Shown: positions 24,462-33,514, counted from the stretch's first letter. The stretch is 64,000 bases of DNA from Geoglobus ahangari (GCF_001006045.1 NZ_CP011267.1:1-64000), one strand, 5' to 3'. The notes: generated from the sequence alone by a model not told the origin. Numbers and translations are program-made.

Positions 24462-25119
24462 GGAAGATTATCTTGCCTCTGCCCTTTTTAACCCTCTCAA
24501 TCTTCCCCCTTCTCTCCAGATCGGTGAGCATCAGGCTGATCTTCGCGTCACTGTAGCCAGTGAGCTGCTTCAGCTCCTTCTGGGTTATCCTGCCTCCGGA
24601 CCTCCTTATGATGGCCAGAAGCTCCTCCAGATCCTCTGGTAGCGCCTCTTCATCGTCACTCTTCTCACCCCTCTTTCTAATGATGAGGTACCCGGAGGCC
24701 GCGATCACCACAGTTAGGGCGATGAAGACGGGCACCACAGGCCATGAGCTCTCCCTTTTCCCGTTTCCAAGTTCGAAGCTTATTTCCGGTGCAGACACGT
24801 TCAGCTCCTCTATCACAGGCTGTGCCAACAGGTCTATGCGGTAGGTTCCGTTCTCGGTTATCCTAACTGTCTCGTTGGCGTAGAGAGTTATGTCTCCATA
24901 GTAATACGCCTCGAGCAGGTAAACTCCCGGCTCGACCTCGAACATGTAGCTCCCGTTCACCGCCACGTACCTCTGGACAGGTGTGGTGTTGATGGTGACA
25001 ATGCAGTTCTTCAGGGGCTCGAACGTTTCCCAAGAATAGACCTTACCCTCAATTATTGCAGCACTCACCGGACTTGAAAGGAGGATCGCAAGTACAAGTG
25101 CTGGCAGGAACTTTTGCAT
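24451..25119 (-). CDS. Membrane-anchored extracellular beta-domain protein with cytoplasmic winged helix
   Basis: 222 residues. A signal peptide ends near residue 20 (LVLAILLSSPVSA). Residues 22-100 form a beta-sandwich like carboxypeptidase-regulatory domains (GKVYSWETFEPLKNCIVTIN). A transmembrane helix lies at 126-147 (VVPVFIALTVVIAASGYLII), followed by an acidic linker and a C-terminal winged helix with GGRITQKELKQLTGYSDAKI. This is the topology of archaeal one-component membrane regulators, sensing outside and acting on DNA inside. The ligand and targets are unknown. A TATA-like tatgttttga region lies before the start. Confidence 0.75.
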   Translation of the reverse strand: MQKFLPALVLAILLSSPVSAAIIEGKVYSWETFEPLKNCIVTINTTPVQRYVAVNGSYMFEVEPGVYLLEAYYYGDITLYANETVRITENGTYRIDLLAQPVIEELNVSAPEISFELGNGKRESSWPVVPVFIALTVVIAASGYLIIRKRGEKSDDEEALPEDLEELLAIIRRSGGRITQKELKQLTGYSDAKISLMLTDLERRGKIERVKKGRGKIIFLKE

Positions 25120-25182
25120 TGGAAGATAGTGTTGTTTCGTGGATTTTTATATGTTTTGAGGTAGAGGGGAAAGGTCTGGTGA

Positions 25183-25265
25183 CGCCGGGGCTGGGACTTG
25201 AACCCAGGTGCCCTCATCGGGCAGTGGATCTCGAGTCCACCGCAGTGCCTCTCTGCAACCCCGGC
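25183..25265 (-). tRNA. tRNA-Ser(CGA)
   Basis: 83 nt on the minus strand. Acceptor GCCGGGG/CCCCGGC, anticodon stem GTGGA/TCCAC with loop CTCGAGA (anticodon CGA), a long variable arm TGCCCGATGAGGGCA typical of class II tRNAs, and T loop TTCAAGT. Discriminator G, the serine identity base; CCA not encoded. Confidence 0.96.
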
Positions 25266-25356
25266 ACCCAACATGCTTTCTAAGCTGAGGTAATATTACG
25301 TTTTTGGTGGAGGTGGCAAAGGAGAGGCAGCGAAAACCCACCTTAAGCCTGCACGC

Positions 25357-25602
25357 TCACACCTCCTCGACCAAAAACTCCCCGTCCTTCCTCGAAACCC
25401 TGACCCTTGTTCTCCTGCTGCCGTCAAACCCGGATGACCTGAGCCTGTGAAAGTCCGCCCTCTCCAGAAACTCCACGAGAAACTCGAGCTTCGCATACTT
25501 TTCCTCATCGTCGTGATTCAGGAGATATCTAACGAGTTTTTCGTACTCCCTCCTTGCTGCGGTCTCAATGCACACACCGTCGAGCTCGAGCACGACCTCC
25601 AT
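25357..25602 (-). CDS. Conserved hypothetical protein (81 aa)
   Basis: 81 residues beginning MEVVLELDGVCIETAARREY, mixed alpha/beta, with a hydrophilic C-terminus. The start at 25602 is preferred over 25611 because AGGTGA is then 9 nt upstream. It is divergent from feoA and shares the roughly 90-nt promoter region holding two DtxR-type operators, so it might be iron-regulated. I recognise no domain. Confidence 0.6.
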   Translation of the reverse strand: MEVVLELDGVCIETAARREYEKLVRYLLNHDDEEKYAKLEFLVEFLERADFHRLRSSGFDGSRRTRVRVSRKDGEFLVEEV

Positions 25603-25641
25603 ACACACCATTCACCTGCTCCGCACATCTGCCATTCCCTA

Positions 25642-25657
25642 TTTAGGCTAACCGAAA
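25642..25657. promoter_or_regulatory. DtxR/IdeR-type operator, distal
   Basis: TTTAGGCTAACCGAAA matches the proximal palindrome at 14 of 16 positions and lies immediately before the feoA TATA (TTTAATAT, 25660-25667). Confidence 0.75.
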
Positions 25658-25669
25658 AATTTAATATTG

Positions 25670-25685
25670 TTTAGGTTAACCTAAA
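25670..25685. promoter_or_regulatory. DtxR/IdeR-type operator, proximal
   Basis: Perfect 16-bp palindrome TTTAGGTTAACCTAAA, closely matching the known IdeR/DtxR box. It lies between the feoA TATA and ATG 25690, so bound repressor would cover the transcription start. The regulator is encoded one gene downstream. Confidence 0.85.
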
Positions 25686-25689
25686 ATCG

Positions 25690-25920
25690 ATGAAGACTCT
25701 CGACCTTGCAGAGACGGGAAAGGAGTACGAGATAGTGGAGGTGAGCGGAGGACGCGGAGCAGTGAGAAACCTCAGGGAGCTCGGATTCTTGCCCGGAAGG
25801 AGGGTCAGGGTGCTGAAGAACTGGGGCTCGGTGCTCGTTTCGGTGAACGGGGCAACGTTCGTGGTTGGAGGGGGGCTCGCAAGAAAGGTGGTGGTCAGGG
25901 ATGTCGGGGATGCGGCATGA
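25690..25920 (+). CDS. feoA: Ferrous iron transport protein A
   Basis: 76-residue SH3-like FeoA. GRGAVRNLRELGFLPGRRVRVL (residues 20-41) and VNGATFVVGGGLARKV are the hallmark segments. It assists FeoB-mediated Fe(II) uptake at the membrane inner face. The ATG is about 25 nt downstream of the TATA flanked by two operators, so the mRNA is probably leaderless and iron-repressed. It overlaps the DtxR-family gene by about 20 nt. Confidence 0.93.
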   Translation: MKTLDLAETGKEYEIVEVSGGRGAVRNLRELGFLPGRRVRVLKNWGSVLVSVNGATFVVGGGLARKVVVRDVGDAA

Positions 25921-26404
25921 GGACTACATCAGAGCTATCTACGAGCTCAGCAAGGAAAAGGGATACACAAGGGTCAAGGAGATCTCGTCCGAACTTGGGG
26001 TAAAGCCGTCCAGCGTAACCGAGATGCTGAAAAAGCTGAGCGACATGGGCTACGTGCTCTACGTAAAAAGGCTGTTCGTCAGGCTCACTGATAAGGGGCA
26101 GCGAGAAGCTGAAAGGATAATCGAGAGACATGAAACGCTCGTGAAGTTCCTGAGGGTTATAGGTGTTCCCGAGGACGTTGCCCTCAAGGACGCGTGCGTA
26201 ATAGAGCACACCCTCCACCCGGTGACAGTCAGACAGCTCAAGAACTTCGTCAGGTTCATAGAGAACTCCCCCAGAGGGGGGCCCATCTGGCTCAGCCACT
26301 TCTGGGAGTTCTGCGAAACTGGAAACCACTCGTGCACGAGGCACTTAGCAACAATTCCATTTGACCAGCAGGAAAATATAAACCAAAAGAATTACGTTAG
26401 ATGA
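25901..26404 (+). CDS. DtxR/MntR-family metal-dependent repressor
   Basis: About 167 residues: winged helix from MRHEDYIRAIYELSKEKGYT through ISSELGVKPSSVTEMLKKLS (recognition helix), then the metal-binding dimerisation domain with RIIERHETLVKFL, LKDACVIEHTLHP and the late CETGNHSCTRH. No C-terminal SH3 domain. It lies between feoA and feoB and probably represses both through the TTTAGGTTAACCTAAA boxes when Fe(II) is bound. The start is either ATG 25901 (GGTGGT upstream) or ATG 25910. Confidence 0.9.
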   Translation: MSGMRHEDYIRAIYELSKEKGYTRVKEISSELGVKPSSVTEMLKKLSDMGYVLYVKRLFVRLTDKGQREAERIIERHETLVKFLRVIGVPEDVALKDACVIEHTLHPVTVRQLKNFVRFIENSPRGGPIWLSHFWEFCETGNHSCTRHLATIPFDQQENINQKNYVR

Positions 26405-26469
26405 AAAATGTTTTGCCTAAATTTATTAGAGTTAGATATTTAATCAACTAAATTAATTTGTTCCACTCA

Positions 26470-28170
26470 ATGAAGGTGGCAATGGTTGGCAACCCGAACG
26501 TGGGAAAGACCACGATCCTGAACAGGCTGACCGGAGAGAGCCACGCGGTGGGGAACTACCCCGGAACAACCGTTGAGGTTCTCACGGGAAGGGCGAAAAT
26601 TGACGGCACTGACGTGGAGTTTGTGGATCTCCCCGGGATATACTCCCTCGACTCATTCTCCAGAGACGAGCAGATTGTGAAGGAGTTCCTAACCCATGAA
26701 AGGCCAGACCTGATTTTGCTCGTGATGAGTGCCGCTTCAGTCGAGCGTGGCATCTACCTCGCACTGAGGCTCTCACACCTCGCGATTCCAATGGTCATTG
26801 CGCTCAACATGGTGGACGAGGCGAGGAGAGCCGGTCTGGAGGTGGATGCGGGGCAGCTGGAGGGACTGCTTGGGGTGCCGGTTGTCAGCACAGTGGCCGT
26901 GAGCGGGGAGGGGATGGACGAGCTGCGCAGGGCAATCGCTTCCGGAGGGAGAGTTCCGAAGGTTATGGCAGAAGGTGAGGATGAAGCACTCAATCTCGCC
27001 GAAGAGCTTGCGAGGCGTGTTACGTCTGCCATAGGTGAACGCGCTACCTCATCGCCGGACGTGGTGTTCACAGACACGCTCCTCGGGATACCCGTGTTTC
27101 TCGCGGTCATGTGGCTGGTTTTTCGCGTGACCTACGATGTGGCCTCACCGTTTGTTGACCTAATCGAGGTGCTGCTCGACACGGCCAAGGCCTCGCTGGC
27201 GGGCTATCAGCACCTGGCGGTCAGGGTTCTCAGCGACGGCGTGATAACGGGCGTGGGAAGTGTTCTCATTTTTCTGCCGAACATATTCTTCCTGTTTGCA
27301 GCAATCTCCTTCCTCGAGCTCACCGGATTCCTTCCCAGAGCCGTGATCGCCCTTGATGGAGTCATGTCCAGATTCGGGCTTGTTGGAAGATCAACCGTTC
27401 CCCTCATGCTCGGGTTCGGGTGCAACGTTCCGGCGGTGATGGCCACAAGGAGCATCGAGGACGAGCGCTCGAGAAAGATAACAATCCTGGTACTGCCGTT
27501 CATCTCGTGCAGTGCGCGACTGCCCATATACGTGCTGCTCTCTTCAGCTCTATTTCCGGGATTTGAGAGCATGGCAATAATGTTCCTCTACCTTCTCGGC
27601 ATGGCCGTGGCGCTCACCTCCGCCCTTGTCCTGCGGAAAACGGTGTTTGGTGGCGAACCTGACTACGTGATGGAGATCCCTCCGCTCAGGTGGCCGTCCC
27701 TGAGGGATGTCTGGACGCTGAGCTGGGGGAGAACAAGGCACTTTCTGGTCAAGGCCGGAACAGTCATCCTCGCGATGTCCGTGGTGCTCTGGTACCTGAC
27801 GAGCTTCCCTTCAGATAGCGTAGAGAGCAGCTATGCGGGCATGATTGGGAAAGCGATCTCCCCTCTGTTCTCCCCGTTCGGGTGGGACTGGAGAGTGGCT
27901 GTGGCGGTTGTTGCTGGGTTCGTGGCCAAGGAGGTTGTCGTTGAGACGCTCGGAATCGTCTCCGAGGGAAGCATTGCCGGCATGCTCACCCAGCCTCAGG
28001 CGCTTGCACTGATGGTGTTCACCCTCCTGTACGTGCCGTGCTTCGCAACCATTGCCACGATAAAAGCCGAGGAGGGGTGGAAGTTTGCGGCTTTTACGGC
28101 CGCATACACAACGGTCGTCGCATACCTTCTGGCCTATGTAGTGTATGCGCTCGTGGAGGTGGTTATGTGA
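26470..28170 (+). CDS. feoB: Ferrous iron transporter B
   Basis: 566 residues. The N-terminal G domain has GNPNVGKTT (G1), DLPG (G3) and NMVD (G4). From about 200 the polytopic domain begins, with Gate motifs GFGCNVPAVMATRSI near 317 and GFVAKEVVVETLG near 478. It is shorter than the roughly 770-residue bacterial proteins, mainly in the linker and C-terminus. ATG 26470 is chosen over a TTG at 26458. A TATA-like gatatttaat is about 28 nt upstream, and only weak operator half-sites (CCTAAA, AACTAAA) are visible there. Its stop overlaps the next start. Confidence 0.95.
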   Translation: MKVAMVGNPNVGKTTILNRLTGESHAVGNYPGTTVEVLTGRAKIDGTDVEFVDLPGIYSLDSFSRDEQIVKEFLTHERPDLILLVMSAASVERGIYLALRLSHLAIPMVIALNMVDEARRAGLEVDAGQLEGLLGVPVVSTVAVSGEGMDELRRAIASGGRVPKVMAEGEDEALNLAEELARRVTSAIGERATSSPDVVFTDTLLGIPVFLAVMWLVFRVTYDVASPFVDLIEVLLDTAKASLAGYQHLAVRVLSDGVITGVGSVLIFLPNIFFLFAAISFLELTGFLPRAVIALDGVMSRFGLVGRSTVPLMLGFGCNVPAVMATRSIEDERSRKITILVLPFISCSARLPIYVLLSSALFPGFESMAIMFLYLLGMAVALTSALVLRKTVFGGEPDYVMEIPPLRWPSLRDVWTLSWGRTRHFLVKAGTVILAMSVVLWYLTSFPSDSVESSYAGMIGKAISPLFSPFGWDWRVAVAVVAGFVAKEVVVETLGIVSEGSIAGMLTQPQALALMVFTLLYVPCFATIATIKAEEGWKFAAFTAAYTTVVAYLLAYVVYALVEVVM

Positions 28171-28475
28171 TGCTCCTGCTCTCGCTCCTGTTTCTCGCGC
28201 TCGCAGCGCTTCAGGCGAGGTACAGCCTCCCGGACTCTATGGTGCTCGCGGTCGTTTCGCTGACCTACGCCAGAGGATGGCAGAAGAAGGATGACGGGTA
28301 TGTGCTTGCAGCCACGATGCTCGCCTCCGCATTAGGAGCCGTGGATGTCGTCTCAGCCATCGCAAAAGCGCTTGAAAGCGTCATCCTGCACGAAACCCCA
28401 GCTTTCGAGCTGACTCCAGCAGCACTCGGACTCTTCGCTCTGCCGCTGTACAAAATAAAGAGGTGGGCTCAGTAG
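28170..28475 (+). CDS. Small membrane protein after feoB (101 aa)
   Basis: 101 residues with three hydrophobic segments (residues 1-15, 43-60 and 80-92) separated by TYARGWQKKDDGY and ALESVILHETPAFE. The ATG at 28170 overlaps the feoB stop and follows GGAGGTGGTT. The operon position suggests a role in iron uptake, but there is no recognisable FeoC-like winged helix. It overlaps mdh by 7 nt on the opposite strand. Confidence 0.7.
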   Translation: MLLLSLLFLALAALQARYSLPDSMVLAVVSLTYARGWQKKDDGYVLAATMLASALGAVDVVSAIAKALESVILHETPAFELTPAALGLFALPLYKIKRWAQ

Positions 28476-29356
28476 CCGAGCTCCCTCAACCTCTCCTTCA
28501 GAATGCTGGCCGAATTTCTCAGAGCGTTCAGCTCCTCCTCAGGCAGGTCGTACTCAACAACCTTCTCCACACCGCCCGAGCCAATAATGGCAGGCACTCC
28601 AACCGAGACATCCTCTATCCCGTACTCTCCCTGCAGAATGACGCTCGTGGGGATCTCCTCCTTCGTGTCGTTCACGATGGCATTGACCATCCTGTAGATT
28701 GCCACGGCAGGCCCGTAAATGGTTGCCCCCTTCCTCTTTATGACCTCCGCCGCGACGAACCTCACCTGCTCGAGCGTCTTCTCTCTATCCACCTCTCCAT
28801 CAAAGTCCGCCTGACTCCACATTATGAACATGCTGTCCCCGTGCTCCCCTATTATCCACGCCTTCCTTATGTTCCTTGCACCCTGAGCGAAGAGCGTTGC
28901 CTTCAGCCTCTGGGAGTCGAGCATGTTGCCCATCCCGAATACCTCGTTCCTCGGCTTTCCAGTCTCCTTCCACATGATGTAGGTCATCACGTCCATCGGA
29001 TTCGTGACAACGATTATCTTGCTCTCCGGGCTTGCCTCCATTATCTTCTTCGCCACATCCCTGATTATGCCCGCGTTCTTGTTCGCGAGGTCGAGCCTCG
29101 TCATGCCCGGCTTCCTTGCAAGTCCCGCGGTAACCACAATGACGTCGCTCCCCTTGAGCAGGGAGTAGTCGCTCCCGCCCACTATCTTGGGGTACTTATC
29201 CACTCCAGCAGCGGCATGCGTCAGATCCATGGCCTCTCCAACCGCGAGATCCTCCGCGATGTCCACAAGCGCAATCTCCTCAACGTCGAGGTTCAGAAGG
29301 CACGTGAAGGCAGATGTCGCACCCACCCTGCCAGCACCGACAAAACCGAGCTTCAT
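28469..29356 (-). CDS. mdh: Malate dehydrogenase
   Basis: NAD(P)-dependent malate dehydrogenase of the LDH-like group, 295 residues. Nucleotide loop GFVGAGRVGATSA at the N-terminus, substrate loop GLARKPGMTRLDL near 82 (the Arg selecting dicarboxylates), VVTNPMDVMTY near 115 and the catalytic His in IGEHGDSM near 168. ATG 29356 with AAGGTGAAG upstream is chosen over 29386. It interconverts malate and oxaloacetate in the cytosol. It is convergent with the feo operon. Confidence 0.93.
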   Translation of the reverse strand: MKLGFVGAGRVGATSAFTCLLNLDVEEIALVDIAEDLAVGEAMDLTHAAAGVDKYPKIVGGSDYSLLKGSDVIVVTAGLARKPGMTRLDLANKNAGIIRDVAKKIMEASPESKIIVVTNPMDVMTYIMWKETGKPRNEVFGMGNMLDSQRLKATLFAQGARNIRKAWIIGEHGDSMFIMWSQADFDGEVDREKTLEQVRFVAAEVIKRKGATIYGPAVAIYRMVNAIVNDTKEEIPTSVILQGEYGIEDVSVGVPAIIGSGGVEKVVEYDLPEEELNALRNSASILKERLRELGY

Positions 29357-29398
29357 ATTCTTCACCTTCAGCAAACTTCTCCTCAACGTTATATAATT

Positions 29399-30481
29399 TT
29401 ACTGATTTTCGCTAACCTTCACTCCTTTCAGCGTCCTGAGCATCTTCGGCACGTCTATGTTCAGGGGACAGACCTCCCTGCAGAGCCCACAGCCAAGGCA
29501 GAAGAACGGGTTGCTCGCTCTACCGGTTATCCAGTCCCACACCGCTCCGATTCCCCCGCTGTAAACCTCTCCCCATCCGGCATTCAGGACTGTGTAGCTG
29601 GGGCAGGTGAAGAGGCAGGCCCCGCACTTCAGGCAGTAGAGCGCCTCCCTCATCTCTCCCTCCCTCGCGGCCATCCTGCCATTGTCAACCAGCACGATCC
29701 CCACCCTCTCAGGGCCGTGAATCCCCGTGATTATCCTCTTCTCTATGTCCCCGCTCTTGCTCTTTCCGGCGATGACGTTGAGGTAAGTGGGCAGCTCGTA
29801 GCCAGCGCTCCTCCACGTGAGCTCGCAGACCTTGAAGGCGGATTCCACATCCGGCACGATCTTCTCAACTCCAGCGAATATCAGGTGTTTCCTTGGAAAG
29901 GAGCTCACGAGCCTGACGTTGCCTTCATTTTCAATTATCATCACTCCTCCATCCGCTGAGACTGAGTTGGCTCCGGTGATTCCCCCTTCAGCCCTCATCA
30001 CCTTCTCCCTGACGAACTCCCTTACCCTCTCCTTCAGCCCCTCGAAGTCCTTGACGCCAAACAGCTCGAATGCCTTCTCAGCGGAGATGTGGATGGCAGG
30101 CATCGTAAAGTGCCTCGGCCTGTCGCCTGCAAGCTGCACCACCAGCTCCCCCAGATCGGTCTCCCAGACCTCCTTTCCGGCCTCTTCCAGCGCCTCCCTT
30201 ATCCCAAGCTCGTGCGTCACCATTGACTTCGCCTTAACAACAACTCCCGCGTCATCAAAAAAGTCGAGGGCTATCCTCCTCGCCTCACCGGCATCCTTGG
30301 CGAGAAAAACCTCGAACCCGGACTTCTCCAGGCTCGCCACCGACTTGTCGAGGTAGTGGTCGAGGTTCTCGATGGACTCTTCCTTTACCCTCCTGACCTC
30401 TTCCGCGAGCCTGAGAAAGCTCTCGTCAACTATCTTCTCCCTCCTCTCCGCGACGTTCTTCCTCGCCGACTCGACACCCAC
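29399..30481 (-). CDS. LutB/LldF-like iron-sulfur protein (lactate utilisation type)
   Basis: About 360 residues. The N-terminal two thirds is a LUD domain (SMVTHELGIREALEEAGKEV near 95, GITGANSVSADGGVM near 190). The C-terminus carries two 4Fe-4S sites, CLKCGACLFTCPSY (~295) and CLGCGLCREVCPLN (~336). This is the LutB/LldF layout of L-lactate oxidation complexes in lactate-using Archaeoglobales; LutA and LutC are not adjacent. I place the start at GTG 30481, about 22 nt after a T-rich box (GTTTTTTTACC); GTG 30511 is the alternative. The same A/T tract could serve the divergent pdxS promoter. Confidence 0.85.
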   Translation of the reverse strand: MGVESARKNVAERREKIVDESFLRLAEEVRRVKEESIENLDHYLDKSVASLEKSGFEVFLAKDAGEARRIALDFFDDAGVVVKAKSMVTHELGIREALEEAGKEVWETDLGELVVQLAGDRPRHFTMPAIHISAEKAFELFGVKDFEGLKERVREFVREKVMRAEGGITGANSVSADGGVMIIENEGNVRLVSSFPRKHLIFAGVEKIVPDVESAFKVCELTWRSAGYELPTYLNVIAGKSKSGDIEKRIITGIHGPERVGIVLVDNGRMAAREGEMREALYCLKCGACLFTCPSYTVLNAGWGEVYSGGIGAVWDWITGRASNPFFCLGCGLCREVCPLNIDVPKMLRTLKGVKVSENQ

Positions 30482-30546
30482 AAGGCTGGTATGCGTAAGG
30501 TAAAAAAACACTTCTGATTTAGGGGAAGTGAGTCAGGGTGATGATC

Positions 30547-31548
30547 ATGGAACTGGAAAAACTCAGGTTTGGGACCGAGCTCGTCAAGAGGGGTTTCGCC
30601 AAGATGCAGAAGGGCGGGGTGATAATGGACGTCACCACGCCCGAGCAGGCCGCAATAGCTGAGGAGGCCGGAGCCGTTGCCGTCATGGCGCTCCACAAGG
30701 TTCCTGCAGACATCCGCGCGAGCGGCGGAGTTGCGAGGATGGCGGATCCGAGGATAATTCAGGAGATAATGGATGCCGTCACGATCCCCGTTATGGCCAA
30801 GGTCAGAATCGGCCATTACGCCGAGGCGAGGGCGCTTGAAGCGATAGGAGTTGACATGATTGATGAGAGCGAGGTTCTCACTCCCGCTGATCCCTTCTAC
30901 CACATTGACAAGAGGAAGTTCACCGTCCCGTTTGTGTGCGGCGCGAGGAGTTTGGGTGAGGCTGTCAGAAGGATATGGGAAGGAGCCGCGATGATAAGGA
31001 CGAAGGGTGAGGCAGGGACTGGAAATGTCGTCGAGGCAGTCAGACACATGAGGATGATGAACTACGCAATCGAGAGGGTCAGGGGTATGGACGACTACTC
31101 ACTCTACAACCTCGCCGAGACATACGCAAGGGCATATCTCAGGCTTCCGGAAAAGATACACAGCGAGTTTTCCCTCACGAGCGAGATAAGGAAGGACGAG
31201 GTCGTTTACGAGGAGTACACCTTTGGAGAGGTTGTTGAGGGACTGTTTGAAGTCCTCACAGAGGTCAGGAAGATGGGCAGGCTGCCGGTCGTCAACTTCG
31301 CAGCCGGCGGAGTTGCGACGCCAGCAGATGCGGCCTTCATGATGCAGCTCGGTGCAGACGGAGTGTTCGTCGGCTCCGGAATCTTCAAGTCGTCCAACCC
31401 GCAGGCGTATGCGAGGGCGATAGTTCAGGCCGTTGAGCACTACGACGAGCCGGAGGTTATTGCTGAGGTCAGCAAGGGGCTCGGAGAGCCCATGAAGGGG
31501 CTCGACGTCTCAGACCTCGAGATCCAGATGCAGGAAAGGGGAGTATGA
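30547..31548 (+). CDS. pdxS: Pyridoxal 5'-phosphate synthase, synthase subunit
   Basis: 334-residue TIM-barrel PdxS, which with PdxT makes PLP from ribose-5-phosphate, glyceraldehyde-3-phosphate and glutamine. Diagnostic segments: [32 protein letters not shown] (Lys near 80), [12 protein letters not shown] (second Lys near 148), and the phosphate loop [12 protein letters not shown]. The ATG at 30547 is preceded by AGGGTGATGATC. The stop overlaps pdxT (ATGA). Most PLP enzymes in this window depend on this product. Confidence 0.96.
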   Translation: MELEKLRFGTELVKRGFAKMQKGGVIMDVTTPEQAAIAEEAGAVAVMALHKVPADIRASGGVARMADPRIIQEIMDAVTIPVMAKVRIGHYAEARALEAIGVDMIDESEVLTPADPFYHIDKRKFTVPFVCGARSLGEAVRRIWEGAAMIRTKGEAGTGNVVEAVRHMRMMNYAIERVRGMDDYSLYNLAETYARAYLRLPEKIHSEFSLTSEIRKDEVVYEEYTFGEVVEGLFEVLTEVRKMGRLPVVNFAAGGVATPADAAFMMQLGADGVFVGSGIFKSSNPQAYARAIVQAVEHYDEPEVIAEVSKGLGEPMKGLDVSDLEIQMQERGV

Positions 31549-32132
31549 GGGTCGCAGTGGTCGGAGTGCAGGGAGATGTTGAGGAGCATGTTGAGATAAC
31601 GAGAAAGGCGATGGAAAGGCTCGGGCTTGACGGAGAGGTAGTTGCCACGAGAAAGTCCGGAGTTGTTTCCGGGAGCGATGCCGTGATCCTCCCGGGCGGA
31701 GAGAGCACGACGATCTCCAAGCTAATATGGAGAGACGGAATAGCTGAGGAAATTCTCGAGCTTGCGAGAGATGGCAGGCCCGTGATGGGGACGTGTGCTG
31801 GCCTGATAGTCCTCGCAAAGCACGGTGACGAGCAGGTTGAGAAAACGAGGACGAAGCTCCTCGGTCTGCTCGACGTGAAGGTGAAGAGGAACGCATTCGG
31901 CAGGCAGAGGGAGAGCTTCGAGGCGGAGCTGGATTTCAAGGGAATCGGAAGGTACAACGCTGTATTCATTCGAGCCCCTGCTGTCGAGTGGGTTGGCGAG
32001 GGCGTGGAGGTTCTCGCGAGGTTTGAGGACAAGATCGTTGCGGTCAGACAAAAAAATGTTATTGGGCTTGCTTTCCACCCAGAGCTGACGGAAGACACGA
32101 GGATTCACAAGTTCTTCCTTTCCCTAATCTGA
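31545..32132 (+). CDS. pdxT: Pyridoxal 5'-phosphate synthase, glutaminase subunit
   Basis: 195-residue class I glutaminase. [11 protein letters not shown] at the N-terminus, [12 protein letters not shown] near 50, nucleophile Cys in [11 protein letters not shown] near 85, and the His-Glu pair in [10 protein letters not shown] near the end complete the triad. It delivers ammonia to PdxS and is translationally coupled to it. It overlaps the convergent DUF169 gene by 9 nt. Confidence 0.95.
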   Translation: MRVAVVGVQGDVEEHVEITRKAMERLGLDGEVVATRKSGVVSGSDAVILPGGESTTISKLIWRDGIAEEILELARDGRPVMGTCAGLIVLAKHGDEQVEKTRTKLLGLLDVKVKRNAFGRQRESFEAELDFKGIGRYNAVFIRAPAVEWVGEGVEVLARFEDKIVAVRQKNVIGLAFHPELTEDTRIHKFFLSLI

Positions 32133-32885
32133 TTTTTTCATGTTCTTCATGGACTCCTCGTAGCTCTTTGGCAGGATCATTCTGAGCCTCAGCGCAGTTG
32201 ACGGTATCGGGTACCTTATCCCCCTCTTGTGCGTTGCCTCGAGGTTCCTTGCGATTTCTTCCGCCATCTCCCACGAGAAGGCGAAGGCGACCTCGTCGTC
32301 CTGAGTCAGGCCGAACAGCCTGTCCCCGTAGCACGGAACGACGAACCTCGGCCTCTTCTCTATGAACGACTCGAGGTACTCGCTGCATGCAGCCCTGCCG
32401 AGGATCTTCGTCTCAAACGCCCCGCCCTTCTCGTGAAGCACCGCGTGTATGAACCTCAGTATCTGCCCCGGAGTGCCGTAGACGACGGCAAAGTCAGGTA
32501 TCGCCTCGTCCCTCTCCAGCGGAAAAGCGAATCCGCCAACGTACTCCCCAACATTGAGCTTCGGCACCGCCTTCTCGAACTCCACTCCCACCTCCCTGCT
32601 CGCAGCATATCCAGCATCGTACGCCAGCTCTCCACTGTTGTACAGCTCGTCTGGCTCAGCAAAGCCATACGCAACCACTCCGAGGGGGCAGGTGGTGTCT
32701 CCGTCGAAGTAGACCGTCCACCTGTACCTCCTCGCCATGTTGTAGGCCTGACAGATTGTTATCCCCTCAAACCTCCTCGCCTTCTCCGGCACCTCATCCT
32801 GGCTCTTTACAAGTTTGAAGCCAATTGGAAAGGTCGCCGGGCGTATGTACCTCTCAACCACCCTTGCGAACTCTGAGGGCTTCAT
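32124..32885 (-). CDS. DUF169-family protein
   Basis: 253 residues matching the archaeal/bacterial DUF169 pattern: PIGFKLVKSQDEVPEKARRF near 22, ITICQAYNMARR near 43, CPLGVVAYGF near 68 and CYGDRLFGLTQDDEVAFAF near 190. Cysteines at positions about 46, 67 and 190 are typical of the family. Its function is not established; genes of this family often lie near redox or methanogenic enzymes. Start as given; TATA-like atttaaaa lies upstream near 32910. Confidence 0.8.
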   Translation of the reverse strand: MKPSEFARVVERYIRPATFPIGFKLVKSQDEVPEKARRFEGITICQAYNMARRYRWTVYFDGDTTCPLGVVAYGFAEPDELYNSGELAYDAGYAASREVGVEFEKAVPKLNVGEYVGGFAFPLERDEAIPDFAVVYGTPGQILRFIHAVLHEKGGAFETKILGRAACSEYLESFIEKRPRFVVPCYGDRLFGLTQDDEVAFAFSWEMAEEIARNLEATHKRGIRYPIPSTALRLRMILPKSYEESMKNMKKSD

Positions 32886-32924
32886 AAGCCGAGTTCGGTT
32901 TGCAACTATTTAAAATGAGCGATT

Positions 32925-33473
32925 TTAACCTTCGAAGATTGAGTAGTCCCTGTCTATGCTGAACGCACCTGAAAACTCCCTGAAGGGGAACCTGTACTCC
33001 GCGACGCTGTACAGGTACGTTTTCTCTAAGGACAGATCCCTCTCCTCCACCTCTATCACTGAGTCGAACAGGTCTCTGAGCACCCTCTCCTTCCTCTCGT
33101 CTATCGCCCCCCCCCTGAGGAGGAAGAAGTAGACCGTCGCGTTCCTGTTCATCAGGAGGCGTATGAGCTTCTCGTCAAAGCCACCGTCGAACACGCTGAA
33201 GTGATAGCCGTAGGCTATGACGATCCCGGGCTCCACCTCGTCGTAGCTCTCGAGCATCTTTCCGACATTCTTGGGCGCGAACCCCTCAAACAGCCTGAAG
33301 CTTGACTCGAGCCTCCTCTTAGCCACTTCGTTGAAAACGTACCACCTGAGCCTGTCCCTTCCCCATATCTCCGCAATTAGCTTTGACATGGAGAAGAAGA
33401 CCTCGTTCCGCGGGTAGACTATCAGTACCTTCTCACCCTCAAGGTTTGACCGAATGAACTCCGTTAAGTCCAT
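32925..33473 (-). CDS. Uncharacterised protein, paralogue of the next gene
   Basis: 182 residues, alpha/beta: KVLIVYPRNEVFFSMSKLIAE at the N-terminus, WYVFNEVAKRRLESSFRLFE, VIAYGYHFSVFDG and a C-terminal FSGAFSIDRDYS. It aligns along its length with the protein at 33515-34060, so the two arose by tandem duplication. The first strand-loop-helix could be a degenerate nucleotide-binding unit, but no Walker motif is visible. ATG 33473 lies about 30 nt after TATA GGAATTTATAATG. Possibly restricted to Archaeoglobales. Confidence 0.65.
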   Translation of the reverse strand: MDLTEFIRSNLEGEKVLIVYPRNEVFFSMSKLIAEIWGRDRLRWYVFNEVAKRRLESSFRLFEGFAPKNVGKMLESYDEVEPGIVIAYGYHFSVFDGGFDEKLIRLLMNRNATVYFFLLRGGAIDERKERVLRDLFDSVIEVEERDLSLEKTYLYSVAEYRFPFREFSGAFSIDRDYSIFEG

Positions 33474-33514
33474 CACAACATCTCGCATGTTTTTTCATTA
33501 TAAATTCCTTGCGG

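Noticed and set aside
24451-25265. tRNA-Ser as an integration site for the neighbouring genes
   Set aside because: There is no integrase, no repeated tRNA end and no compositional shift around it.
28463-29959. 498-residue open frame on + across mdh and the LutB-like gene
   Set aside because: It is antisense to two well-supported genes and has a composition rich in Leu, Arg, His and Pro typical of antisense frames in GC-rich DNA.
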